A DNA stretch of 64,000 nt from Agapetus fuscipes (Eukaryota > Arthropoda > Insecta > Trichoptera > Glossosomatidae), in assembly GCA_951799405.1 (NCBI GenBank), contig OX637341.1, forward strand, positions 18,901,659-18,965,658, in the 5' to 3' direction. Under the pieces are notes generated by a model that made no database searches, had not been told where the DNA came from, and saw only the letters and a list, made by a program, of their open reading frames with translations. A program made the translations under genes and the position numbers. Below are positions 41,899 to 53,302 of this stretch, piece after piece. Within the stretch, counting starts at the first letter, position 1. Each line of letters opens with the position of its first letter.

Positions 41899-42492
41899 TT
41901 ACCAAATAGGTAATTTACTTAATTTTTGAATTGGTCTCTTTTTAATACCAGAGTCAGTTTTTATGGATACTACTCTCAGAATACCATCCGTACCAGGATG
42001 TAATTCTGTTACTCTTCCCAATCTCCATCTCAAGGGCGGTTGATTATCCTCCCTAAGCACAACTAAATCATTAATTTGTAGTGTAGATGTCGTTAACTGA
42101 GTCCATTTCTTGCGAGGTTGCAAAGAATTGAGATATTCATTAGTCCAACGCTTCCAGAAGGTCTGGAATAGTCGACTTAACAGTTGATACCGATTAACTG
42201 CATGGATTGGAATATGATTCAGATCTGGTTCGGGAAGAGCGACCAGTGGTCCTCCGATAAGGAAATGACCCGGAGTCAATGGTAACAAGTCATTAGGATC
42301 GTCTGATAAGGGTGTCAACGGCCTTGAATTCAGACAAGCTTCGACTTGGATTAATAAAGTAGAACATTCTTCAAAAGTGAGGGTATGATTGCCCACTAAC
42401 TTTTTAAATAAATGCTTTGCGCTTTTTACAGTAGTTTCCCATAGACCACCGTGATGGGGTCCATCTAAAAGTTTGACTGGCAATCCAGGCAA
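41899..42492 (-). pseudogene. BEL integrase, C-terminal remnant
   Basis: About 190 codons. GPHHGGLWETTVKSAKHLF is the BEL/Pao form of the end of the integrase core, containing the last catalytic Glu (GGLWE). It continues with NSRPLTPLSDDPNDLLPLTP, GHFLIGGPL and a DUF5641-like tail (LREDNQPPLRWRLGRVTELH), which ends in a proper stop. The zinc-binding HHCC part and the two catalytic Asp are missing. It is in a different frame from the upstream polyprotein, and the first counted codon is TTG, so it is not separately started. Confidence 0.88.
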
Positions 42493-45400
42493 GTGTTATG
42501 CTAGAATCTGTCCACAATGTGGACCTTGTTATAACCAGGTTACTGGTCTCACTAACGCGTTTAAATAATTTAGATAATAATAAAGCTGCGTTCAATTCTA
42601 ACCGGGGTAAGGAGATTTGTTGCAAAGGTGCTACCTTTGACTTGGCACAAAAAAGTTGAGAGTTAACTTCGGAAGTCAACTCGTTGCGAGTAACTAAATA
42701 GATACATGCTCCGAATGCTCGTATAGAGGCATCCGCAAAGCCGTGTAGTTCTACGGCGGATTTATGATCTGTTCCACATACATGCCGTGCTACATGTATG
42801 GAGGCTGCTAGGTTGAACTGAAGCACAAAATTACACCATTCAGTTTTTGTTGGAGTAGATAACTCATCATCCCATTTACTGCTTTCTTGCCACAGCCGTT
42901 GCATAAAGAGTTTGGAAATTATAGTAATGGGAGAGAGCAACCCTAAAGGGTCAAACGTTCTGGCTATCGCAGATAAAATTGATCGCTTGGTTAAATTTGC
43001 TTCGTTACATTCAATGTGTAAATTGAATATCAACGTGTCAGTACTAGGTTGCCACGTTAATCCTAAAGTTTTATAAGTGTCATGGTTTGCAAAATTTACA
43101 GATGAAACACTTTCTTGCAATTGTAGGGCACTATTGGTTGTCCACTTTCTTAATGACATACATGCACTATTAAATATTTCAGTAATTTGGGTTTTAATCA
43201 AATTGAGCTGATTAATATCGTCGTGTCCAGTTATCAAGTCGTCCATGTACATGTCTGACTCGATAACTTGACAAGCTTCAGGGTACTTGTCCCTATTTGT
43301 TTGAGCGAGTTGCATGATGCATCTCGTAGCTAGGAAGGGGGCTGAAGCGGTTCCGTATGTAACCGTGTTTAACTGATACTGGCAAGGCAAGTGAGTCACA
43401 CTGTCTCTCCATAGGATTCTTTGAAGAGGTCTGTCCTGTGGCTGAATATCTATTTGTCGATACATTTTCTCCACGTCAGCTGTCATCACCCACCTGGGCG
43501 TTCTGAAACGTAACAAAATGTCAAATAGATCTTGTTGCACAGTAGGTCCTATCATTAAAATGTCATTCAACGAAAGCCCAGAGGTAGTTCTGGCGCTCCC
43601 ATTGAATACTACTCTCAGTTTTGTAGTCGTGGAATGTTCTTTTATTACCGCGTGATGCGGAAAATAATAAGCAATTTGAGTGTTATGTGGGGGCACAAGA
43701 CTCATGTGTCCTAAAGCTAAATATTCGGATAAAAAGTCATCATACCGCGCCTTGAGCTGAGGATTGCGGTTGAGTTTGGATTCTAGCGAGATCAGACATT
43801 TTGATGCTCGCGCTAATGAATCGCCTAATACCCCAGGGTCCGACTTCAGACCTATGCGTGTCTGGAATCTCCCCTGCGGTGATCGGGTTGTGGTTTGGAC
43901 GAATAGATCTTCCATAGCCTTTTCTTCTAAAGATTGATGTTTAGTATTCTCGATGGTTTCACACTTCCAAAAAGCTTCTACCAGTCCGTGAAGACCGGTT
44001 GACGCTCCTCTGCTGGACCCAGACGTCCTTCGGGATCCTCCAGACGCCGCAGTCAGCATCGATGATACGAAGGTAGCTTGCATTGGTGCCAAACCGGTCG
44101 CCAACCATCCCAAGTGTGAGGGATAGAACCGGAGCCCTCCCCTTGACAGCGACGTCCGGCTGCAGCGCAGGATTCTCCAAAAGACGTCTGCGCCGAGCAG
44201 CATGGAGACTGCGCCAGCCTTGGCAAACTGTGGGTCTGCCAGGTCGCGCAGTGGTACGGGCGGCTCACACCTGAAACTGGTTTGGGGAAGATTTGTAGTT
44301 ATGGTTTCTACAACAAGGAATGAACATTCAGTTTTAAAACCAGATAATCGAGAAGCTATTGTAGCCGTAACGGCTTCAGATGAATAACTTGTTTGTTGTT
44401 GAATACCTTCAATAGGCATTTTTAACGTAGATTTAGGAAGCTTCAATGAGTCAGCTAGTTCCCTTGTTAGGAAGTTTGCCTGCGACCCATTATCTAAAAC
44501 GGCTCGTACAGCTCTTGACGACCCGTCTGAGTCATACAAGTGTACGCTTACAGTTGTTAACATAGCTTGAACATTATTGGAATTACTAAATGCTGCCAAG
44601 GCAATCTTATGGTCTATAGTATGTAACAATGTATGGTGATTGCTTTGACATTTTTTGCATTTGCTTGAGCTACGGCATTTGTATGCTTGGTGCCCAATGC
44701 GAAGACAATTGAAGCATAATCTATTACTTTTTGCGGAATCCCGCCTTTGCGAAACATTTAACTGTATGAATTGACTGCATGTGTGAATGTAATGTGGTCC
44801 TTTACAGATCGGACACTTGACACCTTCTATTGTAAGCAACGCTTTCTTGGTTGCAGGTCTGCTATTCGTTGGCTCGAGAGTGTATTGATTATACATTTCT
44901 AAATGAGATGCCTTTTTTTTTAGAAATGCCAAAAAATCAATAACCGATTTGTAGTCCTTGTGGGACTTCCAATCGCTAATGCTTGGTGGGTCTAATTGCT
45001 TCAGAAACTGGTAGATGAGTAATTCATCCCAGTTCGAAGTGTCAACCCCCAAGCTGTTCAGTGCATTTAAATTACTACTAATAGTGTTGGTGAAATTGTG
45101 AATCTCATTGAATCTTCTCACATTAAATTTAATACTGTGTATGTTATCTAGATGCGTTTTTATTAAGATCTCCTTGTTGTTGTATCTGGCTTCCAAAATA
45201 CTATATGCCAGGGGGTAGTTTTTCCCTGATACTTCTAATTGCTCTAAGATTGACTGTACTTGAGGAGATAACGAATTTTTCAGATACATGAATTTCTCTA
45301 TATTTGAAATGTTTGCATTATTGTCTATTAAGGCCAAAAATAAATCTCTAAATGTTACCCAGTTGTCATATTTTCCATCAAAGATCGGAATTGACAATTT

Positions 45401-45745
45401 AGGTAAGTTCATGGGGTTACAGAATTCATTATTAACTATATGATTAATTTTTAGGCTATTGGCCTCAGATTGCTCTAAGAACCCTTCATACTTTGCTATT
45501 AAATTCACCAGGACCTCTTCCTGGTGTAGCATTGTTCTATGTAGGTCCTCATCATTGGCCAAAGCATCTACATTATGGTTATACAATTCATTAAATTTTG
45601 TTATTATTTCTCTGATTTGACATAGTTTTGATTTTACTAGTGAGATTTCTAAATTTTCCTTTAAAATATATTGTTCATAGGTAGCTAATCTAGCTGACAA
45701 TGTCCTCGTCCAATTTGACAGTCTAGTCGTCATTTTGAAACACAA
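42473..45745 (-). CDS. BEL gag-protease-RT polyprotein (3' truncated by deletion)
   Basis: About 1090 genuine codons from ATG 45745. N-terminal DUF1759-type gag (PIFDGKYDNWVTFRDLF); zinc knuckles (CFNCLRIGHQAYKC and a CXXC-H partner); aspartic protease-like DUF1758 (AVLDNGSQANFLT); reverse transcriptase with TKLRVVFNGSARTTSG, ADVEKMYRQIDI and catalytic MYMDDLITG; then RNase H (ELHGFADASIRAFGACIY, LWTDSSITLAWI). Near 42480-42500 the frame runs out of RNase H into integrase sequence read in the wrong frame, so the last ~25 residues to 42404 are an artefact of the deletion. A ~300-bp GC-rich patch at ~43975-44285 stands out from the AT-rich gene but stays in frame (LLGADVFWRIL...HLGWLATG). Confidence 0.92.
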
Positions 45746-46907
45746 TATACACCAATCACAAATAAATAGATAAATAACACTGGCCTGCCTGTGTGAAGGA
45801 ATCCTCGGTGATCCCGTGACTCGTACTGGGTCTGGCAGCTCGTGCGGCCCGTGCGTGTGATGATCTCAGCTTTGGTCAGCTGATATGGGGGCGCTTGCCT
45901 GCACCAAGCAGCGCTCCGCTGGTCAGAAGGAGACGCTCCTCCTGCTCGTGGATGATGATGGATGACTCTCGCACTAGGCCATGCGGCCCTTGCGCAGTCG
46001 ATGTGGGGCTCAGCTGATGGCAATCAGCTGATGTGGGGGCGCCTGCTTGCACAAAGCAGCGCTCCGCATTCGTCAGAAGGAGAAGCTCCCTCTGCCCGGC
46101 CCGATGATGAAGGATGACTCTCGCACTAGGCCATGCGGCCCTTGCGCAGTCGATGTGGGGCTCAGCTGATGGCAATCAGCTGATGTGGGGGCGCCTGCTT
46201 GCACAAAGCAGCGCTCCGCATTCGTCAGAAGGAGAAGCTCCCTCTGCCCGGCCCGATGATGAAGGATGACTCTCGCACTAGGCCATGCGGCCCTTGCGCA
46301 GTCGATGTGGGGCTCAGCTGATGGCAATCAGCTGATGTGGGGGCGCCTGCTTGCACAAAGCAGCGCTCCGCATTCGTCAGAAGGAGAAGCTCCCTCTGCC
46401 CGGCCCGATGATGAAGGATGACTCTCGCACTAGGCCATGCGGCCCTTGCGCAGTCGATGTGGGGTTCAACTGATGGCAATCAGCTGATGTGGGGGCGCCT
46501 GCTTGCACAAAGCAGCGCTCCGCATTCGTCAGAAGGAGAAGCTCCCTCTGCCCGGCCCGATGATGAAGGATGACTCTCGCACTAGGCCATGCGGCCCTTG
46601 CGCAGTCGATGTGGGGCTCAGTTTGCTTCACAAACTGATGTGGGGGCGCTTGCTTGTACAAAGCAGCGCTCCGCATTCGTCAGAAGGAGTGGTTCCCTCT
46701 GCCCGGCCCGCTGATGAATGTGCGCCCGCTGTATGGGGCCACGTGCTCTCCTCTCCGTCGCGCTGCGTAAAAGTCTGCTTTTTGTGAGCACAAAAGGATC
46801 CTCGGTGGACGCAGATGACTCCAGATGCTGGTTCACTGAATAATCTATTCACTGCATCCGCTGGTAGAGAGCAACAAGATCGCTCATCCGGCTCGATGGA
46901 ACAAAAA
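45746..46907 (-). repeat. BEL leader with 152-bp GC-rich tandem repeats
   Basis: Units beginning GATGTGGGGGCGCCTGCTTG recur at about 46030, 46182, 46334 and 46486, 152 bp apart, with diverged units at each end (from ~45880 and to ~46740). Each contains GGCCATGCGGCCCTTGCGCA and CAGCTGATGGCAATCAGCTG, a short palindrome. The primer site should lie at 46890-46907 (TTTTTGTTCCATCGAGCC on the element strand). The ORFs through the array exist only because 152-bp units lack stops in some frames. Confidence 0.88.
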
Positions 46908-47261
46908 TGGTCGGGTTTTGCTCGTGGACTGTATTTTCGATTTGGACTTTAATTTTGAGGTGATGTGGGGTGTGGAGATGACTTGAAAGATGTAGTTAGT
47001 TAAACAATTTAATGGTCCTTTATTCCATAAAGATTACAAGGGGTTTTTACAAAGGATTACGTGATTAAATTAGGTGAACAGGTTAAGACAAGTTACCAGT
47101 GCGACGTTCGAAGAGAGAAGAGACGGATGTTGGGTTTTACACGCCTGAGGCGTCTGTCAGAAATGCAATACCAACCCAACAAAATGTACCAAAGACAAAA
47201 AGATTATTATTCTTGGTAGGTATATTGTTTTAATTAATTTGGTCATATTAAATTTGGACCA
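46908..47261 (-). repeat. BEL 5' LTR
   Basis: 354 bp, followed by the CATTC duplication. Confidence 0.95.
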
Positions 47262-47590
47262 CATTCATATCCATCACCTTTTTCATGCATTTTCTTCTTT
47301 TATGGTCACTTTGCATATCCCATTCTTTCACAATCTCCCCAATCTGATCACTCCATACTTTTCTCGGTCGTCCCTTCCCTCTTTTTCCTTTCACACTTTC
47401 TTTGTATACATACTTTGTCAGTCTATCATCATTCATTCTTTCCACATGCCCAAACCATCTCATCACATTCTTTTGTACCTTAACTTTCACATCCTCTTTC
47501 AAATTACATTCTTTTTTTACCCATTCATTCCTAACTCTATCCCTCAGAGTTTTTCCTGTCATGCTTCTCAAATGCTTCATTTCCACCTAA
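47248..47590 (-). pseudogene. RTE-type LINE reverse transcriptase C-terminal part (proximal part)
   Basis: From 47586 down to the BEL border the frame reads MTGKTLRDRVRNEWVKKE, VMRWFGHVERM, KRGKGRPRKVWSD and CMKKVMDMN, the standard C-terminal end of RTE/BovB-type ORF2. It continues at 40917 beyond the BEL insertion. No RT catalytic part: a 5'-truncated copy. Confidence 0.88.
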
Positions 47591-47599
47591 ATTAAATTA

Positions 47600-48600
47600 A
47601 AGTAAATTATTATGTGCAACTGTGGCCGTTTTATCCCCGAATGTGAATCATTGGCATATGTAAACATTTTTTTGCACAAAGAAAATGACCAAATTTGTGC
47701 CTATTATTATGAAAAACTAATATGAATTGCAATATTTTATTTGCCAGAAGTACTTTTTAGAAGTTCGAGTCAGAATTCTCCCTCTTTTTAGTCGTAATTT
47801 TCACTCTGACATCGATATAAATAAAATTTATTTATATTGATGCACTCTGGACATAGCCATAAAAACAGTTTATAAAGAAAAAAGTGAAAACCTAAAAAAC
47901 ATAGGTCTTGAAAATTGTTTTCATTTTTCCGCTACATGACGTCTACAAAATGTTATCCCATATTGCACTATTGGATATCGCTGTGCGAAGAGCGCAGAGC
48001 CTTAGCCTATGTATCGCGTGTGTGAAAGAGAGACAGAGTGTAAACAGTTAGTGTGTTCTTGGCTTGATCGACGTTTAAAAAGAAATGTGACATCGTGTGA
48101 AAAGATTCAACGACAACTGTATATGCTATTGTAATGAGCCCCCAAACTTATTTGACATTTGTATCATATTTTTAAGTGTGTACAAATACTGGACTAGAGA
48201 ATTTTTTTGTTTTATGCGTTGCAACGTTTGTCTGTTCGAGATTCGAAAAACTTTAAATTTTGATTATGTTAAAACGGGACAGGGCCCTTAATAAAAACAT
48301 TGTTTAATTTATTTTTAGATTCGGCTCACATTTGGTTCTAAGTTAACTTTCGTTTTGTTCAGCTCAGTGTCTCTTCTACGAGTCTACGCTGCAGACGGTT
48401 GTAGCCCTTATGTAGTAAGACACTAGGACGGTTCTCGAAACATCACAAACTGGAGCAAGTGAGACTTCACCAGAACCTTCGAGTATACACTAGTACAATT
48501 GGGAAAATACCAACATCAAGATGCACAATCACAAAAGCAAAAAAAAAAAAACATAAGTAAACACACACAGACGCAAAATCACACATTCTAAGGTTATTAG
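47600..48600. other. No gene seen
   Basis: A 64-codon plus frame (48097-48291) has several Cys but no recognised family. Confidence 0.35.
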
Positions 48601-48609
48601 TAAAGTTAA

Positions 48610-48800
48610 AATCACCCCTGCTTCAGGGAAGGTCGGCAAGAGTTGCAGGGATTATGTTCATTTGAGAGTTGGGTTTTTTATATTGTAGGTCCACATGCGG
48701 CATGTGTAAACGCGAATTTATGCATGTCTGCTTGTAGGAACGCATTTTATATGAATCTCAAATGATACATATCTTTGCAGCTTAGATTTAGATTTAGACA
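48610..48800 (+). repeat. Family R repeat, 5' truncated
   Basis: CACCCCTGCTTCAGGGAAGG to TTTGCAGCTTAGATTTAGAT. Confidence 0.8.
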
Positions 48801-48837
48801 TATATTCAAAGCACAAAATGAAAAACAAAAAAAGTTT

Positions 48838-48912
48838 TGGTACTTATTTGAACTCGGGTCGTCTGAATATAAGTCGAGCATCATATCCACTACACCACGG
48901 TCTACGATAGCT
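48838..48912 (-). repeat. tRNA-like pseudogene
   Basis: Minus strand: CCGTGGTGTAGTGGATATGA (A-box region) and CCCGAGTTCAAATAAG (B-box region), with a long variable arm-like insert. The acceptor stem is not preserved. Confidence 0.55.
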
Positions 48913-49399
48913 GATGCGTGAAAATCGTGGTATTTAAATTGTTAGCATTTTCCTTACATTGCTTTTTATGCTACACTCGATAATAAGACTCATTACATGA
49001 AGCCTTGCTTTGTAAGAAATAATTGTTTCTAACTACTAGAAACTTTCACCTTCGCATGATTTCCACTTTCCACGCTATGAAGAAAATAATTACGGTAGAA
49101 AGCCCTTGGATAAATTATTTTTCAATTGAAGAAAAACAGTACTTTTCAATTAAATATTTTTCATGAACGTATGAAAAAGCGTACGTTTGAATTTGTGTAT
49201 TTCTTTTACAAAATTTACGTTTAAGTGCCAGAAAGTCGGCTTTTTGACATAAAAAAATTAAAACGTCATAAGACCGAGTTTATATTTTATTAATTTATGC
49301 TTTTTCAGTGATATCATGAAATGGTAAAAAATTAAGTGTCAATGCTTAAAAAAGCTACAATTTTATTTGTATGAAAATCTTGCCATATTTCTATAATTT
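48913..49399. other. No gene seen
   Basis: AT-rich, no supported feature. Confidence 0.35.
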
Positions 49400-49636
49400 A
49401 TCATTTAAGTTGCAGTGATATATTTACGTAAAAGATTCATATTAAGAGCATTCCCACAAGTAGACACGTATAAGTTAGCGCTCTCACGTCATGTCGCATG
49501 TGAATTTACAACATAAAAACCCAAATTTCAAATGAATACAAGCCCTGCAACTCTTGCCGACCTTCCCTGAAACAGGGTGACATTGTCACAATGAACCATC
49601 TGTACAGTCGCATACCAAAATATAAGTTGAGGAACT
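49400..49636 (-). repeat. Family R repeat, full length
   Basis: ATTTAAGTTGCAGTGATATA to CATACCAAAATATAAGTTGA. Confidence 0.8.
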
Positions 49637-49770
49637 TTTGATGATTTTATGAACTTAAAAATAATGAGATATATCTGTTTGCCAAATAACGTTTTGTTTA
49701 ATCTATTTCACGAGTTTTACATAATGACCCGTCTGAAAATAATTGTTGAAATATTGAAAATTCTAAATGT

Positions 49771-50021
49771 CTGTTGCACCACAACTCCAATCAGACGAAA
49801 ATCAAAATTAAGTGTGATTTCTCCCTTTCAAATTAAACAATTGATTGCATAAACGTAAGTCAGCTGATGTGAATCATATTTCCTGTTCAAATTTCATCAC
49901 ATTTTTACCAACTTTCGAGAAATATTTAACCGAGGTCCTTACCAGAACTAAGCAATCAAATTTGATTATTCTATCAAATTTGATTATTCAATCAAATATT
50001 GATTGGAGGTTGGTGCAACAG
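49771..50021. mobile_element. MITE, first of a tandem pair
   Basis: CTGTTGCACCACAACTCCAA on the left, TTGGAGGTTGGTGCAACAG on the right: imperfect inverted ends of about 20 bp. Confidence 0.7.
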
Positions 50022-50032
50022 GCCCTTAATGT

Positions 50033-50263
50033 CTGTTGCACCACAACTCCAATCAGACGAAAATCAAAATTAAGTGGGATATCTCCGGCAAATAACAAAT
50101 TTGATTGAATCTACGTAAATCAGCTGATGTACACAATCTTTCGTGTTGAATTTCCCTCATATTTTAACTTACTTCCAAGACATATTTAACCGAAATCCTT
50201 ACTAGAATTAAGCAATAAAATTTGGTTTTTCCATTAAATATTGATTTGAGGTTGGTGCAACAG
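50033..50263. mobile_element. MITE, second of a tandem pair
   Basis: The same ends as the preceding copy, separated from it by only ~11 bp (GCCCTTAATGT). Confidence 0.7.
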
Positions 50264-50269
50264 GCCCCT

Positions 50270-50917
50270 TAAAAAAGTTCCGATAAATTATCTGTTATAC
50301 TTTGTTTTTGCACGTGCAGAGCAAAGCCTTAAATACGATGGTGTCATATTTATCACACATACAAACAGTACATGATCGCTTCCGTAATACTCTGCCTGCG
50401 TACAAAAAACAAAATTATAAAGTTAGGGGCGTACGCACGTGAAAAACGCACGTGCAAGGACTGTAGGAGCATGACCCAGGTGCTTATAGGGCTTGGCATT
50501 CTTTGTCCTCAAGATGCCTCAGAAATTTTCAGAATCTCTCACATAGACTTCCGTAGAATGACTCTACGGAAGCTACGTCTACGCCATCTACGTCTCTCGA
50601 TCTACGTCTACGCCAAGTTGTTTGCCGTAGAAAATTAACAATGAATATTTATGTTTCAGGGACGAGCATCCCAAATAGGCACATGCGCCTAATAGTTAGG
50701 CGATATTTATTTAAAAAACGCACTAAAGCTTGATATTGAGGTTTGAAATTAACAAATTAAGTTCGATTGAAGCTATCGTTTGCACTTCAGTCAATTTCAA
50801 ATGAGTTATTTTAATGGAATGGAAGAGAATATTTATTCTGAAATATATTTGCCTATACCCTATGCACGCGCCTGTTATAAATTGTATTTTTTAACGTTTT
50901 ATTATTTGGGTTCTTTG
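50270..50917. other. No gene seen; short repeated CTACGTCTACG words
   Basis: Around 50550-50625 CTACGTCT/ACGCCA words repeat irregularly. The 88-codon frame across them (50372-50638) has no recognised domain. Confidence 0.35.
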
Positions 50918-51165
50918 ACTTAGGTTGGTATGAGGCTGACCATCCATACTGTAAAAAAATGGTTCACTCTGCTTATTTCACCCATGTTGCAGAGAAGCTC
51001 GTAAGAGTTGCAGTGCTTATGTTCATATGAGATTTGGGTTTTTTATATGGTAAGTCCACATGTGGCATGCGTAAGCGTGAACTTATACGTGTCTGCTTAT
51101 GGGACTACATTTTTATATAATACTTAAATGTTATATATCTTGGAAACTTAGATTTTAGTTTATAG
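50918..51165 (+). repeat. Family R repeat, full length
   Basis: TTGACTTAGGTTGGTATGAG to TTGGAAACTTAGATTTTAG. Confidence 0.8.
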
Positions 51166-51540
51166 ATTATGGTAGTCGATATTTTTTTATAATCAACATA
51201 GGAGAAATCAAATTTCAAATTAAAAAAAATAGCATTGTACTGTCTAAATGTTGTACTGACTTTTTTTTTTCTTCTTAAATATGTCTTTAAAGCCTTAAAG
51301 TTCTAGAAACTACTGATGATGCGTACGGTAAAGAGAAAATTGAATGAAACTTGAGAAGTACAATCAATTTAAATTCTTTACGTTTTTTAAAAAATATGAA
51401 ACATTCATAACTTGTTTTGCTGTTCAATTGTGATTGATTTGAAGTTAAAATTAGTTAAAGATTAGCCAACTAGCGAAAAAAATGTGTGCAGATTCCTTAC
51501 GCATATTTTCCGATTTTTTTGAGCAAAATCCTCAGTTGTC
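51166..51540. other. No gene seen
   Basis: AT-rich spacer. Confidence 0.35.
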
Positions 51541-51544
51541 CCTT

Positions 51545-51612
51545 TATTGAATAACAATAATAAATTGGACAATTTCTTTAGCGCCGCACTGTGATCAATC
51601 ACCTTGTATTAC
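51545..51612 (-). repeat. CR1/L2-like LINE 3' tip, truncated
   Basis: AATTGGACAATTTCTTTAGC then GCCGCACTGTGATCAATCAC: tail and half of the terminal hairpin; the closing GGGCGCT arm is missing. Confidence 0.6.
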
Positions 51613-51675
51613 TTTCATCTGTCAATTATCCTAAAGAAATATGAAACGGTTCATATTTCTTTGTGTCAATTATAT

Positions 51676-51890
51676 GTAAGTATCTAATCTAATCTAAACT
51701 GCAAAGATATATAATTTCGCGCTAACACATGCCGCATGTGGACCTACAATATAAAACCCAATCTCAAATGAACATAAGCCCTGCAACTCTTGCCGTATTT
51801 CCCTGAAACAGGGATCTGACATTGGCAAAGTGAACCATTTTTTACAGTATGGGTGGTCCGCCGCATACCAACCTTTAAGTCAAGGAACGT
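51676..51890 (-). repeat. Family R repeat, internal deletion
   Basis: ATCTAATCTAATCTAAACTG tail to CATACCAACCTTTAAGTCAA. Confidence 0.8.
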
Positions 51891-52104
51891 ATGATATTAA
51901 GTATGAAATTTGCAAAATAAAAATGGGGATTAAATCATGGAAAACACATACATTTATATATTTTTATCATGTTATGAAAGCTCTATTTTAATTCCAAGAA
52001 AGATATAAATCACAACAGATGGTGTCTTGCATTTTTTCATCAAGTTTGCCTCTGTTTCCTGTAATATCCTGTACACGCCTCTCCCTCGGTATAAAATTCA
52101 ACGT

Positions 52105-52476
52105 TCAAACCTGACAATAGCGTACGCCTAAAACATATGGAAACTTAAACAGATCCTCTACTGAGTGCTTTAGTTTCTTTACATTTTTGGTAAAACGCTT
52201 TGGTTGAGTTTCAACGTTATGTTGTAAACTTGTAGTAGAGGTTAAGTCTTCAAGTGATGACGTCATGAAGCCGGCGACATCTTCGCTATTACTCATGTCA
52301 CCCCTTTTGTCTGAAAACAATTTAGTCTCCCACCTCGGGGGGGAAACACATTTCATTTGGGAAATGAGAACATTAAGCGCATTTTTTTCCGCAGAAAGTA
52401 ATTTATTCACTTTGGAGCTGAGAGCTTTACAACCACGTGCTGAGATAGTCATCTCATTTATTTCAAGGCTTACGCT
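52105..52476 (-). CDS. Unrecognised 115-aa ORF or exon
   Basis: Minus-strand frame open from about 52473, first ATG at 52452, stop at 52105. I do not recognise the product. It is Ser/Lys-rich with CKALSSKVNKLLSAEKNALN near the start, a low-complexity centre, and KNVKKLKHSVEDLFKFPYV near the end. No membrane segment or known motif is evident. It could be an internal exon: upstream there is a pyrimidine-containing TTTCTTTAAAG, and the end reads CAG|GTTTGA. A diverged, stop-containing relative lies at 190-580, so it belongs to a duplicated or mobile sequence. Confidence 0.4.
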   Translation of the reverse strand, partial: SVSLEINEMTISARGCKALSSKVNKLLSAEKNALNVLISQMKCVSPPRWETKLFSDKRGDMSNSEDVAGFMTSSLEDLTSTTSLQHNVETQPKRFTKNVKKLKHSVEDLFKFPYVLGVRYCQV

Positions 52477-52539
52477 TTAAAGAAATTATATAATCCACAT
52501 CATCACTATGAATCCTTCTGTAAACACAGATTTTTGACA

Positions 52540-52830
52540 AAGACAAGGGTGGTAACGCTTCCGACTCGAAAATGGAAAATTGTAGGTTCGAATACCAGCA
52601 AAACACAAAAGATATAACATTTATGTTTTAAAATATGCCCTTTGCTGGATTGAAACATCATAAACCTTTATCAAAGACCGGTCACCAAAAGGTCCATCCA
52701 GCCTTACAGCAACTGGACCTTGCTTGAAAATTGGTGCTTTCTACAGTGATGACCAAGCTCGCAATAGGCTCTTGAGGAGTGATTCACGTAAAAACAGCGC
52801 TCACCAAATAAATCATCCTATTATTATTTT
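52540..52830 (+). repeat. SINE-A, near full length
   Basis: The A-box end is damaged; AAATTGTAGGTTCGAATACC B-box region, CAAAGACCGGTCACCAAAAG body and GCGCTCACCAAATAAATCAT tail are clear. Confidence 0.8.
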
Positions 52831-53302
52831 ATATTTTATAGATAGAGTTAATTTAGAGCTGTTAACGTCCAGGGCATATTTTGTGAAATTATTTATATTT
52901 TTAGATTTTAACCTATTTATTTCATAAGCAAAAAATATGTAGGTATCTACACATGTTTATTAAAAAAAGTGCATTATATTTTTAATATTATTTTTTATTT
53001 TATCATCCAAAATCTATTCAATGAAAGACGCAATACTAAGAAATGTTTTATTTTATTTCAGCTTCGGTGTTATACAACAGATTCACAGTCGAATATTCAA
53101 TAATCTTATAAGAAATTAAATATTGAATTAATGAGACGTTATTGCTAAATAAATAAAAAATCAAAATGTACAACGGTTTTCTTTTCATAATACAAAGTGA
53201 ACTAAATGATGAAAAAAGTTAATATAAATGATCGTTGAAGTGCTTTAAATAATGTAGTGTTGTTTGTTTTATTTAAATTATGATTTCATAACCGTTAAAA
53301 AT

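Larger units (their letters stand above)
40918..47261 (-). mobile_element. BEL/Pao LTR retrotransposon with internal deletion
   Basis: 6344 bp on the minus strand. LTRs of 354 bp (TGGTCGGG...GGACCA) show no difference on full reading; the 5-bp duplication CATTC flanks both sides (40913-40917, 47262-47266). It has one large gag-PR-RT frame, then a junction where the rest of RNase H and most of integrase are missing, then the integrase C-terminal part in another frame. The leader carries a GC-rich 152-bp tandem array. Recent insertion, but needs help in trans to move. Confidence 0.95.

Noticed and set aside
43959..44274. Small frames over the BEL GC patch
   Set aside because: The main polyprotein frame stays open and reads as BEL, so the others are shadows.
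45730..46852. Overlapping minus-strand frames of 84-99 codons
   Set aside because: They repeat the same peptide because they run through the 152-bp array; no independent coding signal.
51312..51350. Further hammerhead core (CTGATGATGCG)
   Set aside because: No GAAA or matching stem II and stem I follow.
53264..53302. Upstream start for the receptor exon
   Set aside because: The codon at 53264 is TTG; the first in-frame ATG is 53303 with better context.
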